This document shows positions 17,896 to 26,061 of a stretch of 64,000 bases of DNA, in pieces (position 1 is the first letter of the stretch; each line of letters opens with the position of its first letter). The DNA lies in contig NZ_VNHO01000009.1 in assembly GCF_008124715.1 (NCBI RefSeq), forward strand, positions 28,885 through 92,884. The letters run 5' to 3'. This DNA is from Thermosediminibacter litoriperuensis (GTDB lineage Bacteria > Bacillota > Thermosediminibacteria > Thermosediminibacterales > Thermosediminibacteraceae). The notes below the pieces were generated by a model that saw only the letters and a program-made list of their open reading frames with translations, did no database searches and was not told the DNA's origin. A program made the position numbers and the translations under genes.

Positions 17896-19080
17896 ATGAG
17901 ACTGGTTGTACAGAAATTTGGGGGCACGTCAGTAGCCACTCCCGGGTCCAGGGAGATGGTGCTGAAGCATGTGATAAAGACGAAACAGGAAGGATATTCT
18001 CCGGTGGTTGTGGTTTCGGCCATCGGCCGCAGGGGTGACCCCTACGCCACCGATACGCTGCTTTCCCTGCTGGAGGAGGCCGGGGGAGAGGTACCGGCCC
18101 GGGAAAGGGACCTTTTGATGTCCTGCGGTGAAGTAATTTCCGCTGCTTTGGTGGCTACTCTGCTTAACGCCAAGGGACACCCGGCCAAGGCTTTTACCGG
18201 CGGCCAGGCGGGCATTTTGACCGATGACCGTTTCGGAAACGCCGTGATAAGGGAAATTAAAACCGATGCTCTGATAAACGCCGTGAAGCAGGACTATATC
18301 CCTGTCGTTGCCGGGTTCCAGGGTATGACCGAAAACGGCGACATCACTACCCTAGGCAGGGGCGGCAGCGATACGACGGCGGTGGCCCTGGGTGCCGCTC
18401 TCGGCGCCGAGCGCGTCGATATTTTCACCGATGTGGAAGGAATCATGACGGCGGATCCCAGGGTCGTTAAGGGAGCCCGCATCCTGGATACGGTCACCTA
18501 CCGGGAAGTGACCGAAATGGCCTACAACGGAGCCAGAGTGATCCATCCTAAGGCGGTGGAGATAGCCATGCAGTACAACATACCTGTGAGGGTTAGGTCC
18601 ACCTTTTCCGATTCCCCGGGGACACTGATCACCTGTGGGCCCGAACGGCTCATTACCGGTATAGCCCACATACCACACCTGGCCCAAATCAGCATAAAAG
18701 TGCCGTCCGGCGGTGACAGAGGTCTGGAGGTCCGCATATTCAGGATACTGGCGGATGCAGGCATAAGCATAGACCTGATAAACGTATTTCCAGCCCTGAA
18801 GATATTTACCATTAAGGAAGAACTTGTGGATAAAGCGGTCAGGGTACTCGAGGGGATCGGCGTAATTCCCGAGGTGGTGCGCGGACTTGCCAAGATTACG
18901 GTGGTCGGGGCCGGAATGCGGGGCGTACCCGGCGTAATGGCCAGGATAATCGAGGCTCTGGAAAGCGAAAATATCGAAATCCTTCAAACTTCCGACTCCC
19001 ATACAACGATATCCTGCCTGGTGAGGGACAAAGATGCGGAAAGGGCTATAACGGCACTTCATAGGAAGTTCGAGCTGTGA
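17896..19080 (+). CDS. lysC: Aspartate kinase, monofunctional
   Basis: 394 residues: a kinase domain (VVQKFGGTSVA at the start, then TTLGRGGSDTTAVALGAAL) and two C-terminal ACT-type domains after about residue 260, the usual site of feedback control by lysine and/or threonine. It phosphorylates aspartate. It shares the asd promoter and is followed by a strong terminator. Confidence 0.95.
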   Translation: MRLVVQKFGGTSVATPGSREMVLKHVIKTKQEGYSPVVVVSAIGRRGDPYATDTLLSLLEEAGGEVPARERDLLMSCGEVISAALVATLLNAKGHPAKAFTGGQAGILTDDRFGNAVIREIKTDALINAVKQDYIPVVAGFQGMTENGDITTLGRGGSDTTAVALGAALGAERVDIFTDVEGIMTADPRVVKGARILDTVTYREVTEMAYNGARVIHPKAVEIAMQYNIPVRVRSTFSDSPGTLITCGPERLITGIAHIPHLAQISIKVPSGGDRGLEVRIFRILADAGISIDLINVFPALKIFTIKEELVDKAVRVLEGIGVIPEVVRGLAKITVVGAGMRGVPGVMARIIEALESENIEILQTSDSHTTISCLVRDKDAERAITALHRKFEL

Positions 19081-19100
19081 TAGAATTGAGAGAAAAACGT

Positions 19101-19134
19101 AAAACCCCATTCCCCAACAGGGAATGGGGTTTTT
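19101..19134. terminator. Bidirectional terminator between lysC and the symporter gene
   Basis: AAAACCCCATTCCC (19101-19114) pairs perfectly with GGGAATGGGGTTTT (19120-19133) around a 5-base loop; T-runs occur on both strands. Confidence 0.9.
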
Positions 19135-19147
19135 GCTACACATCTAC

Positions 19148-20362
19148 TTAAAGGCTGATATCCCGATTGAGCTCCCTTTCGGTGGCGGCTACCACCACCG
19201 AGCCGGCTATATCGCCCGTCACGTTGAGACAGGTCCTGGCCATGTCGAGTATGCGGTCTATTCCCCCTATGAGGGCTATGCCTTCCAGGGGCAGGTCCAC
19301 CGACTGCAGCACCATGGTGAGCATTATAAGGCCCGCGCCGGGGACTCCGGCGGTCCCTATGGAAGCCAGGGTGGCCGTTAGTATTATCACTATCTGCTGC
19401 GACAGCGAAAGGTCGATGCCGAAAACCTGTGCGACGAACAGCACGCAAACCCCCTGGTAAAGGGCGGTGCCGTCCATGTTTATGGTGGCGCCCAGCGGCA
19501 GTACAAAGCTGCATATGGACTTGGACACTCCCAGATTCTTTTCCGTCACGTCCATAGAAACAGGAAGGGTCGCCGAACTGCTGCTGGTAGTGAAGGCTAC
19601 CATCATAGCCGGCGTTGCGCCTCTGAAGAATTTGGCCGGGCTCATTCTGGCAAATATGGAAACCAGAGATGAGTAGACCAGAGCGGCGTGGAGGGCGCAC
19701 CCGAGGTAAACCGTTATTATTACCTTCAGCAGGGGAAGCAGCACCGAAGGGCCGTTGGCGGCGACTACGGGGACTATCAGAGCAAAAACGCCTATGGGTG
19801 CGTACTCCATGATTATCCCGACTATCTTATAGCTGATTTCGGCCAGACTGTCAAAGAAGCTTAGAACCGGTTTGCCCTTTTCACCGATTAATGTAATGGC
19901 TATCCCCAGGAAGATGGCAAATACTATGATCTGGAGCATATTGGCGTCGGCCATGGCTTTTATCGGATTAGTGGGGACGATACCCAGAATGGTTTCCACC
20001 ACCGATGGCGCCTGTTGGACTTCTACTTTGGCATCCGGAGGCAGGGTCATGCCCATGCCGGGGTCAAGGATATTGCCCAGGATGAGGCCGAGAGTTACGG
20101 CAAAGGCGGTGGTGAGGAGGTAGTAAGTCAGGGTCTTGGCGCCGATTCTCCCCAGTTTCCCTACGTCACCGGTGCTGGCCGCTCCCACCACCAACGAGGA
20201 AAGGACCAGGGGCACTATTATCATTTTGATGAGGTTGAGGAAAAGGTCCCCGAAGGGTTTAATGTAGGTCGCGGCCGCACCGGGAGCCGATGTAAATAAG
20301 AGGCCTACACAGACACCTAGAATCAGACCGATCAAAATCCTGGTTGTAACTTTAAACCTCAA
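19148..20362 (-). CDS. Dicarboxylate/amino acid:cation symporter (DAACS, GltP/DctA type)
   Basis: 404 residues with about eight membrane segments and the family hairpins: the serine-rich motif TSSSSATLPVSM and the NMDGTALYQG motif that forms the substrate and Na+ sites. It takes up acidic amino acids or C4-dicarboxylates; the substrate cannot be told from these motifs alone. Start TTG at 20362 with GGGGGG upstream. It is a single gene with a 187-base AT-rich upstream region that contains an AAGGAGGTGA without a good start codon. Confidence 0.93.
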   Translation of the reverse strand: MRFKVTTRILIGLILGVCVGLLFTSAPGAAATYIKPFGDLFLNLIKMIIVPLVLSSLVVGAASTGDVGKLGRIGAKTLTYYLLTTAFAVTLGLILGNILDPGMGMTLPPDAKVEVQQAPSVVETILGIVPTNPIKAMADANMLQIIVFAIFLGIAITLIGEKGKPVLSFFDSLAEISYKIVGIIMEYAPIGVFALIVPVVAANGPSVLLPLLKVIITVYLGCALHAALVYSSLVSIFARMSPAKFFRGATPAMMVAFTTSSSSATLPVSMDVTEKNLGVSKSICSFVLPLGATINMDGTALYQGVCVLFVAQVFGIDLSLSQQIVIILTATLASIGTAGVPGAGLIMLTMVLQSVDLPLEGIALIGGIDRILDMARTCLNVTGDIAGSVVVAATERELNRDISL

Positions 20363-20549
20363 CAGCTGACCCCCCTTGGATTATTTTATATGTTTAGTTT
20401 AGGTGTTTGACGAATTCTCACCTCCTTGTATAACCGTTAAAAATATACACAAAATAAAATATTTACAAAATTATTACAATATCCTTTTAACGAAAAGTGA
20501 ATCAATGTAACAAAAATATCGATATCTACGATATCCTTTAAGATGACGG

Positions 20550-21104
20550 TCAGGTGGGTCTTATGCTCCCGGGCTCGCATACCAGGGAGTCCAGAATCTG
20601 TTTTGTCACCTGCCCCTCGACTCTAGCCCTGATCACCCCGTCCCCGCCGACTACCACCGTCGTTGGGACGCCTCTTATGAGATAGGACCTTACGGTTTGG
20701 GCCTTTTCGTCCTTTAAAACCGTGAAGGTGTAGCCCTTGTTTTTAATGTAAGTTTCGACTCTGCCGGCATCCCTGTCCAGGTTTATCATGAGGACCGCTA
20801 CATTGTCGGGTTTCGAGGTGTTGAATTCTTCAAAGTCGGGCATTTCGGCGAGGCAGTAAGAACAGTTGAGGGATCAGAAGTTCAGGACTACCGTCTTCCC
20901 TCGCAGGTCTGAGAGCCTTACCTTCCTGCCGGAAAGGTCGGGGAGTTCAAAGTCAGGCGCGGCAAAACCCTCATAGGGTTTTACCCCGGGTTCGGGGTTG
21001 GCAGTCTCGACTTCCGGTTTCCCGCAGCCCGCAAGGTTAAGCGTTAAAAATACGATAACAGTCAGCAGGGCAAAGGTCTTAGACTTTTCCGGAAAGGACC
21101 TCAT
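20550..21104 (-). pseudogene. TlpA/ResA-like thioredoxin lipoprotein interrupted by one in-frame TGA
   Basis: One continuous frame of 185 codons encodes a signal peptide with lipobox (LNLAGC), then APDFELPDLSGRKVRLSDLRGKTVVLNF, a TGA at 20874-20876, and SLNCSYCLAEMPDFEEF with the redox CxxC (C-S-Y-C), then the rest of the fold including GVPTTVVV. In this family the residue after LNF is normally Trp (LNFW-x3-C-x2-C), so TGG to TGA is a single-base change. There is no other lesion. It sits beside ccdA, its expected electron donor. Possible explanations are a recent nonsense mutation, readthrough, or a sequencing error. Without readthrough the product would end before the active site. Confidence 0.85.
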
Positions 21105-21197
21105 CGCTTACCTCCTAACGGAAACTTATTCATGGAATACAAACAGCAGACCGTTTAGCGCCACTGTCGCCAGGTTGTTACCTGCCGTTTACGATTT

Positions 21198-21866
21198 TCA
21201 AAGCCGGTTAAGGAAGAGCAGCGTTCCCATCAGTATAAGGACAGCCCCCGCAACCTTCTGAAAGAGAGGGAGGTACGGGTTAATCAGGGGTGTGAAGGCG
21301 TTGACTCTTTCGGCGGCCAGGGCCAGCAGAAAAAACGGTAGAGCGAGGCCTGCGGAGAAAATGAGAAGCAATACAGCGCCGGCTTTGAAATCCCGCGTAC
21401 TGCCGGCCATTAAGAGAACCGACGACAGCACCGGTCCCAGACAGGGCGTCCAGCCCAGAGAAAAGGCGCACCCCATTATAAAAGCGGAGAGCGGCGTTAC
21501 TCTCCGAAAATGCGGATGGCTCCGCCTTTCCCTCATGAAGAAGCGGATTTTCAGGGCGCTGACGAGGAACAGCCCGAAAATTATTACAAAAATTCCTGCA
21601 ATTCTTGAAAGAATTATACGGTTGACCAGAAGGAATTGACCGAGGGCTGTGACCGAAAGCCCGAGTAAGAAGAAAATCAGGGAAAAACCGGTAATAAAGC
21701 CTATACTGTTGGTGATTAGAGCCGCCCTTTTTTCGAATTTGCTGGTACCGCTGCCGGCCAGGACGGCAAAATAAGCGGGCAGCAGGGGTACGGTGCAGGG
21801 GGAGAAAAAGGCCAGAACGCCGGCCAGAAATGCGGTTCCCATGCTCAGATTGCTTATTTGCGTCAT
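21198..21866 (-). CDS. ccdA: CcdA-type thiol-disulfide transporter
   Basis: 222 residues with six membrane segments. The paired redox cysteines are seen in FFSPCTVPLLPAY and GWTPCLGPVLSSV. It carries electrons from cytosolic thioredoxin to extracytoplasmic thioredoxin-like proteins, here presumably the TlpA-like protein encoded next. Start ATG 21866 with AAGGGGAG 8 bases upstream; an in-frame upstream start at 21911 has no ribosome site. Confidence 0.92.
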   Translation of the reverse strand: MTQISNLSMGTAFLAGVLAFFSPCTVPLLPAYFAVLAGSGTSKFEKRAALITNSIGFITGFSLIFFLLGLSVTALGQFLLVNRIILSRIAGIFVIIFGLFLVSALKIRFFMRERRSHPHFRRVTPLSAFIMGCAFSLGWTPCLGPVLSSVLLMAGSTRDFKAGAVLLLIFSAGLALPFFLLALAAERVNAFTPLINPYLPLFQKVAGAVLILMGTLLFLNRL

Positions 21867-22076
21867 CCCTCCGGCTCCCCTTCCGAGTTCTGTAATTAAA
21901 TTATAACACATTTATATTAAGCCGGATGATGAAATATTCGACAGCCCGGGTTGGGGTTGTAAAAGGACTAAAGTAGGATACCTTCTGAGACCTTTGGACC
22001 ATTTTATAAAAATACCTCAAAAAAGCGGGACCGGCTTTCGTATTATGTAATAGCAAAAAAAGAGGGAGGAGTTTAG

Positions 22077-22796
22077 ATGAAAAGGGGTATATTTAAAGCT
22101 CTATGCCTTACTCTCATCCTGCTTTTCACCGTATCGACGGTAGCTCTTGCACTGCCCGGAAAGTCCGGCAACCCGGATAAGGTAAGGGGCGAGGTAAGAG
22201 TGGGGGAGAGGAAGGAACAGAAAAAATTTAAAATCGAAGAACGTATTAAGAACGACATAAAAGAAAAAATGAATATGAAGGAGTTTAACGCAAAGATAAG
22301 GGTAAATAAAAAGGAAATGAAATTTGACGTACCGCCGGTAATAAAGGACGGCAGGACGCTGATCCCGCTGAGGGCCATTATGAACGGTTTCGGAGCAACG
22401 GTAACCTGGGACCAGGTATCAAAGGCGGTCTACCTGGTAAAACAGGATATAAAAATTACAATATGTGTCGGAAGCAACACGATATACGTAAATGAAGAGC
22501 AGGTGACTTTAGATGTGCCAGCCCAGCTGATCAGCAACAGGACCTTTGTGCCCCTGAGATTTATAAGCGAGGTGCTCGGTAAAAAGGTAAATTATGACGA
22601 AACCACCGGTGATATAGACATAGAGGAAGGGCAGGAAATAGAAGAAGAGCAGGATGTCGAAGAAGAAGAAGAAGTAGAATTGGAAGAAGAGAACGATGAC
22701 GACCTGGTCCAGGATAAGGTCGGGGAAGATGACGCCGGGGCCGAAGACGAAGAAGATGAGTTGGAAAATGAGGAGGAAGTAAACCCAGAGGAGTAA
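22077..22796 (+). CDS. Secreted copper-amine-oxidase-N-domain protein with acidic tail
   Basis: 239 residues: a signal peptide (1-24, ending ALA), a charged linker, then a copper-amine-oxidase N-terminal-like stalk domain (about 75-185) with the two hallmark motifs DGRTLIPLRAI and SNRTFVPLRFI. The last ~50 residues are almost only E, D and V. In clostridia these domains are common on secreted and wall-associated proteins and imply no amine oxidase activity. GGGAGGAG precedes ATG 22077. It is a single gene ended by a clear terminator. Confidence 0.88.
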   Translation: MKRGIFKALCLTLILLFTVSTVALALPGKSGNPDKVRGEVRVGERKEQKKFKIEERIKNDIKEKMNMKEFNAKIRVNKKEMKFDVPPVIKDGRTLIPLRAIMNGFGATVTWDQVSKAVYLVKQDIKITICVGSNTIYVNEEQVTLDVPAQLISNRTFVPLRFISEVLGKKVNYDETTGDIDIEEGQEIEEEQDVEEEEEVELEEENDDDLVQDKVGEDDAGAEDEEDELENEEEVNPEE

Positions 22797-22805
22797 GGAG
22801 ACCGG

Positions 22806-22838
22806 ACAACCCCGCCTGAAGGCGGGGTTGTTTTTTTT
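22806..22838 (+). terminator. Terminator after the stalk-domain gene
   Basis: CAACCCCGCC (22807-22816) pairs with GGCGGGGTTG (22821-22830), TGAA loop, followed by eight T. Confidence 0.93.
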
Positions 22839-22840
22839 AT

Positions 22841-23929
22841 TTAGTATTTTTTGAGGTACAGGATGAGCTTACCCTCTTCGGTAGAGATCGAGGTAATTTT
22901 GAGATCGTAGGGTAAGGGCGGTGGAATAAAGGACAGGTCGTGGCCTTTCGTTAAATCGTGAATTACCTCCGGAGGAAGCACCACGCCGTTAAACTCCAGC
23001 CTGATGGGCTGAATTTTTATCCTGTTATTTTCCCCCAGTTCCAGCCTGCACGTAACCGAGTACAGGGGCTTTTCGTCCGGATCTTTTTCGGATACGGTAA
23101 TGCCTTCCGGGCTGAAGGTAAAGTACACATTTTTGAGCTTATCGTTTCCGGAGAGAAGTTTCTCGGTGATGCTTTTATCGATAAATTCCGCTCTGGCCGT
23201 CAGGGTAAAATAGTTTACCTTCAAGCTGTCGGGGCTGATGCTGGTCCACGGCAGGGAAGACAGGTTCTTTAAAAGATAATCGAGGGATGGCAGGGCTTCC
23301 TGCCAATTTTTGCTTATTTTTTCTAGAAACGCTGTATCTTCAAGTATATTTTTAGCTTTTATAAGCTCCTGTTCTTTCAGAGCTCGGGCCTCCTGAAGCT
23401 CTTCCAGAGCTCTGCGGGCTTCTTCCTCGAGAGCCTGGATCTCTTTTTGTTTTTCCATGACATACGATTCCTCCCGTTTTTGGTAAAGTATGAGATTCCT
23501 GGTCTCCGAAATTACATTATTATAATATTCCAGCACGAAGACTATGTTGTCGAGCCGCCTTAAAAAATCGCCCATATTTTCGGCGCCGACGAGCACGGCG
23601 AGGAAAGTCCCCATGCCGCCTTTATAGCTGAATACCACCCAGCGGGCCAGCTTTTTTCTGCGCTCCTTCAGCTGGTCGTCCAGGCGGATCAGTTCCAGGC
23701 GCTTGGCGGCGAGGACCTTTTTTAATTCTCGGTTTTGGAAAGAAAGTTCATTTATCTTCCGGGTAAGAGCATGTATTTTGGAATCGAGCTTGAGAATCTC
23801 CTCAATAAGCTTCTGTTCCGCCTCGTTTTGAGAGTATACGAGCGAGGCAGAGATCGCATGGAACCGGCCGGCGTATAATGCCGTAAAAAAAATGATTGTC
23901 AGTAGAATTCCGAAGACTCTCCTGATCAT
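22841..23929 (-). CDS. Exported coiled-coil protein, PcsB/CwlO-type N-domain without a hydrolase
   Basis: 362 residues. N-terminal signal or anchor (about 1-25), then a long coiled coil (about 35-215) with a hydrophobic break (VVFSYKGGMGTFLAVLVGA, then MGDFLRRLDNI). That pattern resembles the coiled-coil domain of PcsB-like peptidoglycan hydrolases. The C-terminal half (about 225-362) is beta-rich and does not show an NlpC/P60 or CHAP active site. Probably an envelope protein, possibly a hydrolase regulator (inference). It is convergent with the stalk-domain gene. Confidence 0.7.
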   Translation of the reverse strand: MIRRVFGILLTIIFFTALYAGRFHAISASLVYSQNEAEQKLIEEILKLDSKIHALTRKINELSFQNRELKKVLAAKRLELIRLDDQLKERRKKLARWVVFSYKGGMGTFLAVLVGAENMGDFLRRLDNIVFVLEYYNNVISETRNLILYQKREESYVMEKQKEIQALEEEARRALEELQEARALKEQELIKAKNILEDTAFLEKISKNWQEALPSLDYLLKNLSSLPWTSISPDSLKVNYFTLTARAEFIDKSITEKLLSGNDKLKNVYFTFSPEGITVSEKDPDEKPLYSVTCRLELGENNRIKIQPIRLEFNGVVLPPEVIHDLTKGHDLSFIPPPLPYDLKITSISTEEGKLILYLKKY

Positions 23930-24029
23930 TTCGGATTCCCGACCCTTTAAAAAGAGTTTTCTTTATAAAATTATTCTACTCAGAGGAAAAAATTCCCTTG
24001 TTCCCCTAGAATAAAAGCTCAGAAAAAGC

Positions 24030-24058
24030 TTAATGAAATCTCCGGTTTATTGTATAAT
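24030..24058 (+). promoter_or_regulatory. Probable promoter of the EamA gene
   Basis: TATAAT at 24053-24058 is perfect; the -35 (TTAATG, 24030-24035, 17-base spacing) is weak. The predicted start near 24065 leaves about 18 bases before the TTG start. Confidence 0.45.
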
Positions 24059-24082
24059 GAAAATGTAAATGGGGGTGTTAGA

Positions 24083-24994
24083 TTGACCGTAGAAACAAAG
24101 GCTTACCTGGGTTTGATGGGAGTGGCCTTTTTCTGGGGGACTTCTTTTGCGGCTTCAAAAATCGCCCTTAAAGATCTGCCTCCGATGTATCTTGCAATAC
24201 TAAGGTTTTCCATCGCTTCTATAATTTTTTATGCGCTGCTCGGAAAATACTATCGTGACTACAAGATCCAGCGGAAGGATAAACCTCTTCTTTGGTTTCT
24301 CGGCGTGCTCGGCATTTCCTCTTATTTTTATATACAGTACACGGGATTGAACCTGACTACAACAGTGAACACCGCCATAATAATAGCTACGAATCCGATA
24401 TTTACCGCATTGCTGTCTTCTCTGCTTTTTCACCAGGAGAGGCTTTCTTCAAATAAACTTTTAGGGATCTTGCTGGGTTTTACGGGCATATTTTTGATTT
24501 TTGCGGGTGGCACCCGGGTATCTCTCGGGGGCGCAACTATTAAGGGGGACCTTCTCATCCTGTGCAATTCCGTGGCCTGGGCTTTCTTTACCGTGATGGG
24601 AAAAAGCTTGGTGGACTCTTACGATCCCTTTGTGGTAATAGCGCACATAAACATTTACGGTACCGCTACCATGCTGCCACTGGCTTTTTCACGCTCGTTC
24701 ATCTACTCGCTCATGAACGCCGGGCTTGAGACCTGGCTGGCCGCTCTTTATCTGGCCCTAACCTGTTCGGTCTTCGCATATTACATGTGGTACCGGGGAG
24801 TAAGGATCCTGGGAGCCTCCAGAACAGCCGCCTTCAATTACCTTAATCCTCTCTTTGCGGTTACTATAGGGATTCTGTTTTTGAAGGAATCATGGAACCT
24901 GTTCACCCTGGTCGGCGGAGCCGCGATTTTGCTTGGAGTATACGTGGCTTCGCTGAAGGGCGGGCAGGTGGTTTTTATAAAAAATAAAAACTAA
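24083..24994 (+). CDS. EamA/DMT-family transporter
   Basis: 303 residues with ten predicted membrane segments in two EamA repeats (first with FFWGTSFAASKIALKDLPP, second from about residue 150 with LLILCNSVAWAFFTVMGKSL). DMT members often export amino acids or metabolites. Start TTG 24083, with GGGGGTG 5 bases upstream. It is followed after 20 bases by the FMN oxidase gene, so the two are likely co-transcribed. Confidence 0.88.
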   Translation: MTVETKAYLGLMGVAFFWGTSFAASKIALKDLPPMYLAILRFSIASIIFYALLGKYYRDYKIQRKDKPLLWFLGVLGISSYFYIQYTGLNLTTTVNTAIIIATNPIFTALLSSLLFHQERLSSNKLLGILLGFTGIFLIFAGGTRVSLGGATIKGDLLILCNSVAWAFFTVMGKSLVDSYDPFVVIAHINIYGTATMLPLAFSRSFIYSLMNAGLETWLAALYLALTCSVFAYYMWYRGVRILGASRTAAFNYLNPLFAVTIGILFLKESWNLFTLVGGAAILLGVYVASLKGGQVVFIKNKN

Positions 24995-25014
24995 ATCAGG
25001 GGGTTGGTGTTTAC

Positions 25015-26046
25015 ATGAACATCAACGAAGTAAAGAAAAACGCCAGGGAAAAGATGAAGGGATACTGCCGGGTATGCAGGTTTTGCGACGGGGTGGTCTG
25101 CGCCGGGGAGGTGCCGGGGATGGGAGGCACCGGCACCGGTTCGTCCTTCAGGGCCAACGTGGAGGCTCTGGCACGGGTCAGGCTCAACATGAGGACCCTT
25201 CACGGCGCGAAAGACCCGGATATCACCGTAGAACTCTTCGGCAGGAAGCTTTCGATGCCCATTCTGGCTGCACCGATAACCGGCTCCGAGTACAATATGG
25301 GAGGCGCCGTGCCGGAAGCTGAATTCATACAGATGGTCATTTCCGGCAGTAAGGCGGCCGGCACCATAGGTATGTGCGGCGACGGAGGAAACCCACTGTT
25401 TTACGATTCCGGCCTGAAAGCCATCGAAAAAGAAAGGGGCCACGGTATAGCCGTCATGAAACCAAGGGAGAACGACGTGGTCTTACGGATGGCGGAAAGG
25501 GCGAAAAGTATAGGAGCAGTTGCTGTAGGTATGGACGTGGATGGAGCGGGACTTATCACCATGGCCCTGATGGGACAGCCGGTCGGGCCCAAGACTAGGG
25601 AAGAGCTGGAGGAAATCATATCGAAGGTCGATTTGCCCTTCATGCTGAAGGGGATAATGACGGTGGACGAGGCCGAGCTAGCCTATGAAGTTGGCGCAAA
25701 AGCTATAGTTGTATCCAACCACGGAGGCCGGATACTGGACAGCACACCGGGAGTGGCGGAAGTCCTGCCGGCCATCGCTGAAAGGCTTAAGGGAAAGATC
25801 ACCATCCTGGCTGACGGGGGCGTGAGATCCGGCGTGGATGTGCTGAAATACCTGGCACTGGGGGCCGACGCCGTGCTGGTGGGAAGGCCGGTGATAATCG
25901 GCGCTTACGGTGGGGGTGCCGAAGGAGTGAAGTTGGTGCTGGAGACTATGGCAAAGGAGCTCAAGCAGGCGATGATACTGACGGGGTGCAGGGATATAGC
26001 TTCGATAGGCGATTACGTCATTTATAAACCCCGGTATCAACATTAG
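25015..26046 (+). CDS. FMN-dependent alpha-hydroxy-acid oxidase/dehydrogenase family protein
   Basis: 343 residues. The C-terminal part carries the family signature SNHGGRILDSTPG, LADGGVRSGVDVLKYLALGADAVLVGRP and a GxxMxGxG-like FMN region. The N-terminus has a cysteine cluster (CRVCRFCDGVVCAGEVPG, about 18-35) not found in classical glycolate or lactate oxidases. This could hold a metal or Fe-S centre, as is plausible for an anaerobe (inference). The substrate is unknown: lactate, another 2-hydroxy acid, or an isopentenyl-like substrate are all possible. It lies between the transporter and the sigma-54 regulator genes. Confidence 0.82.
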   Translation: MNINEVKKNAREKMKGYCRVCRFCDGVVCAGEVPGMGGTGTGSSFRANVEALARVRLNMRTLHGAKDPDITVELFGRKLSMPILAAPITGSEYNMGGAVPEAEFIQMVISGSKAAGTIGMCGDGGNPLFYDSGLKAIEKERGHGIAVMKPRENDVVLRMAERAKSIGAVAVGMDVDGAGLITMALMGQPVGPKTREELEEIISKVDLPFMLKGIMTVDEAELAYEVGAKAIVVSNHGGRILDSTPGVAEVLPAIAERLKGKITILADGGVRSGVDVLKYLALGADAVLVGRPVIIGAYGGGAEGVKLVLETMAKELKQAMILTGCRDIASIGDYVIYKPRYQH

Positions 26047-26061
26047 CTCTGGAGGGATTGC

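Noticed and set aside
20403-20430. Short minus-strand ORF after AAGGAGGTGA upstream of the symporter gene
   Set aside because: No ATG, GTG or TTG at a usable distance; only an ATT start would work.
20844-20876. Selenocysteine at the in-frame TGA of the TlpA-like gene
   Set aside because: The TGA replaces Trp, not a redox Cys (both CxxC cysteines are present), and no SECIS-like hairpin was evident just downstream.
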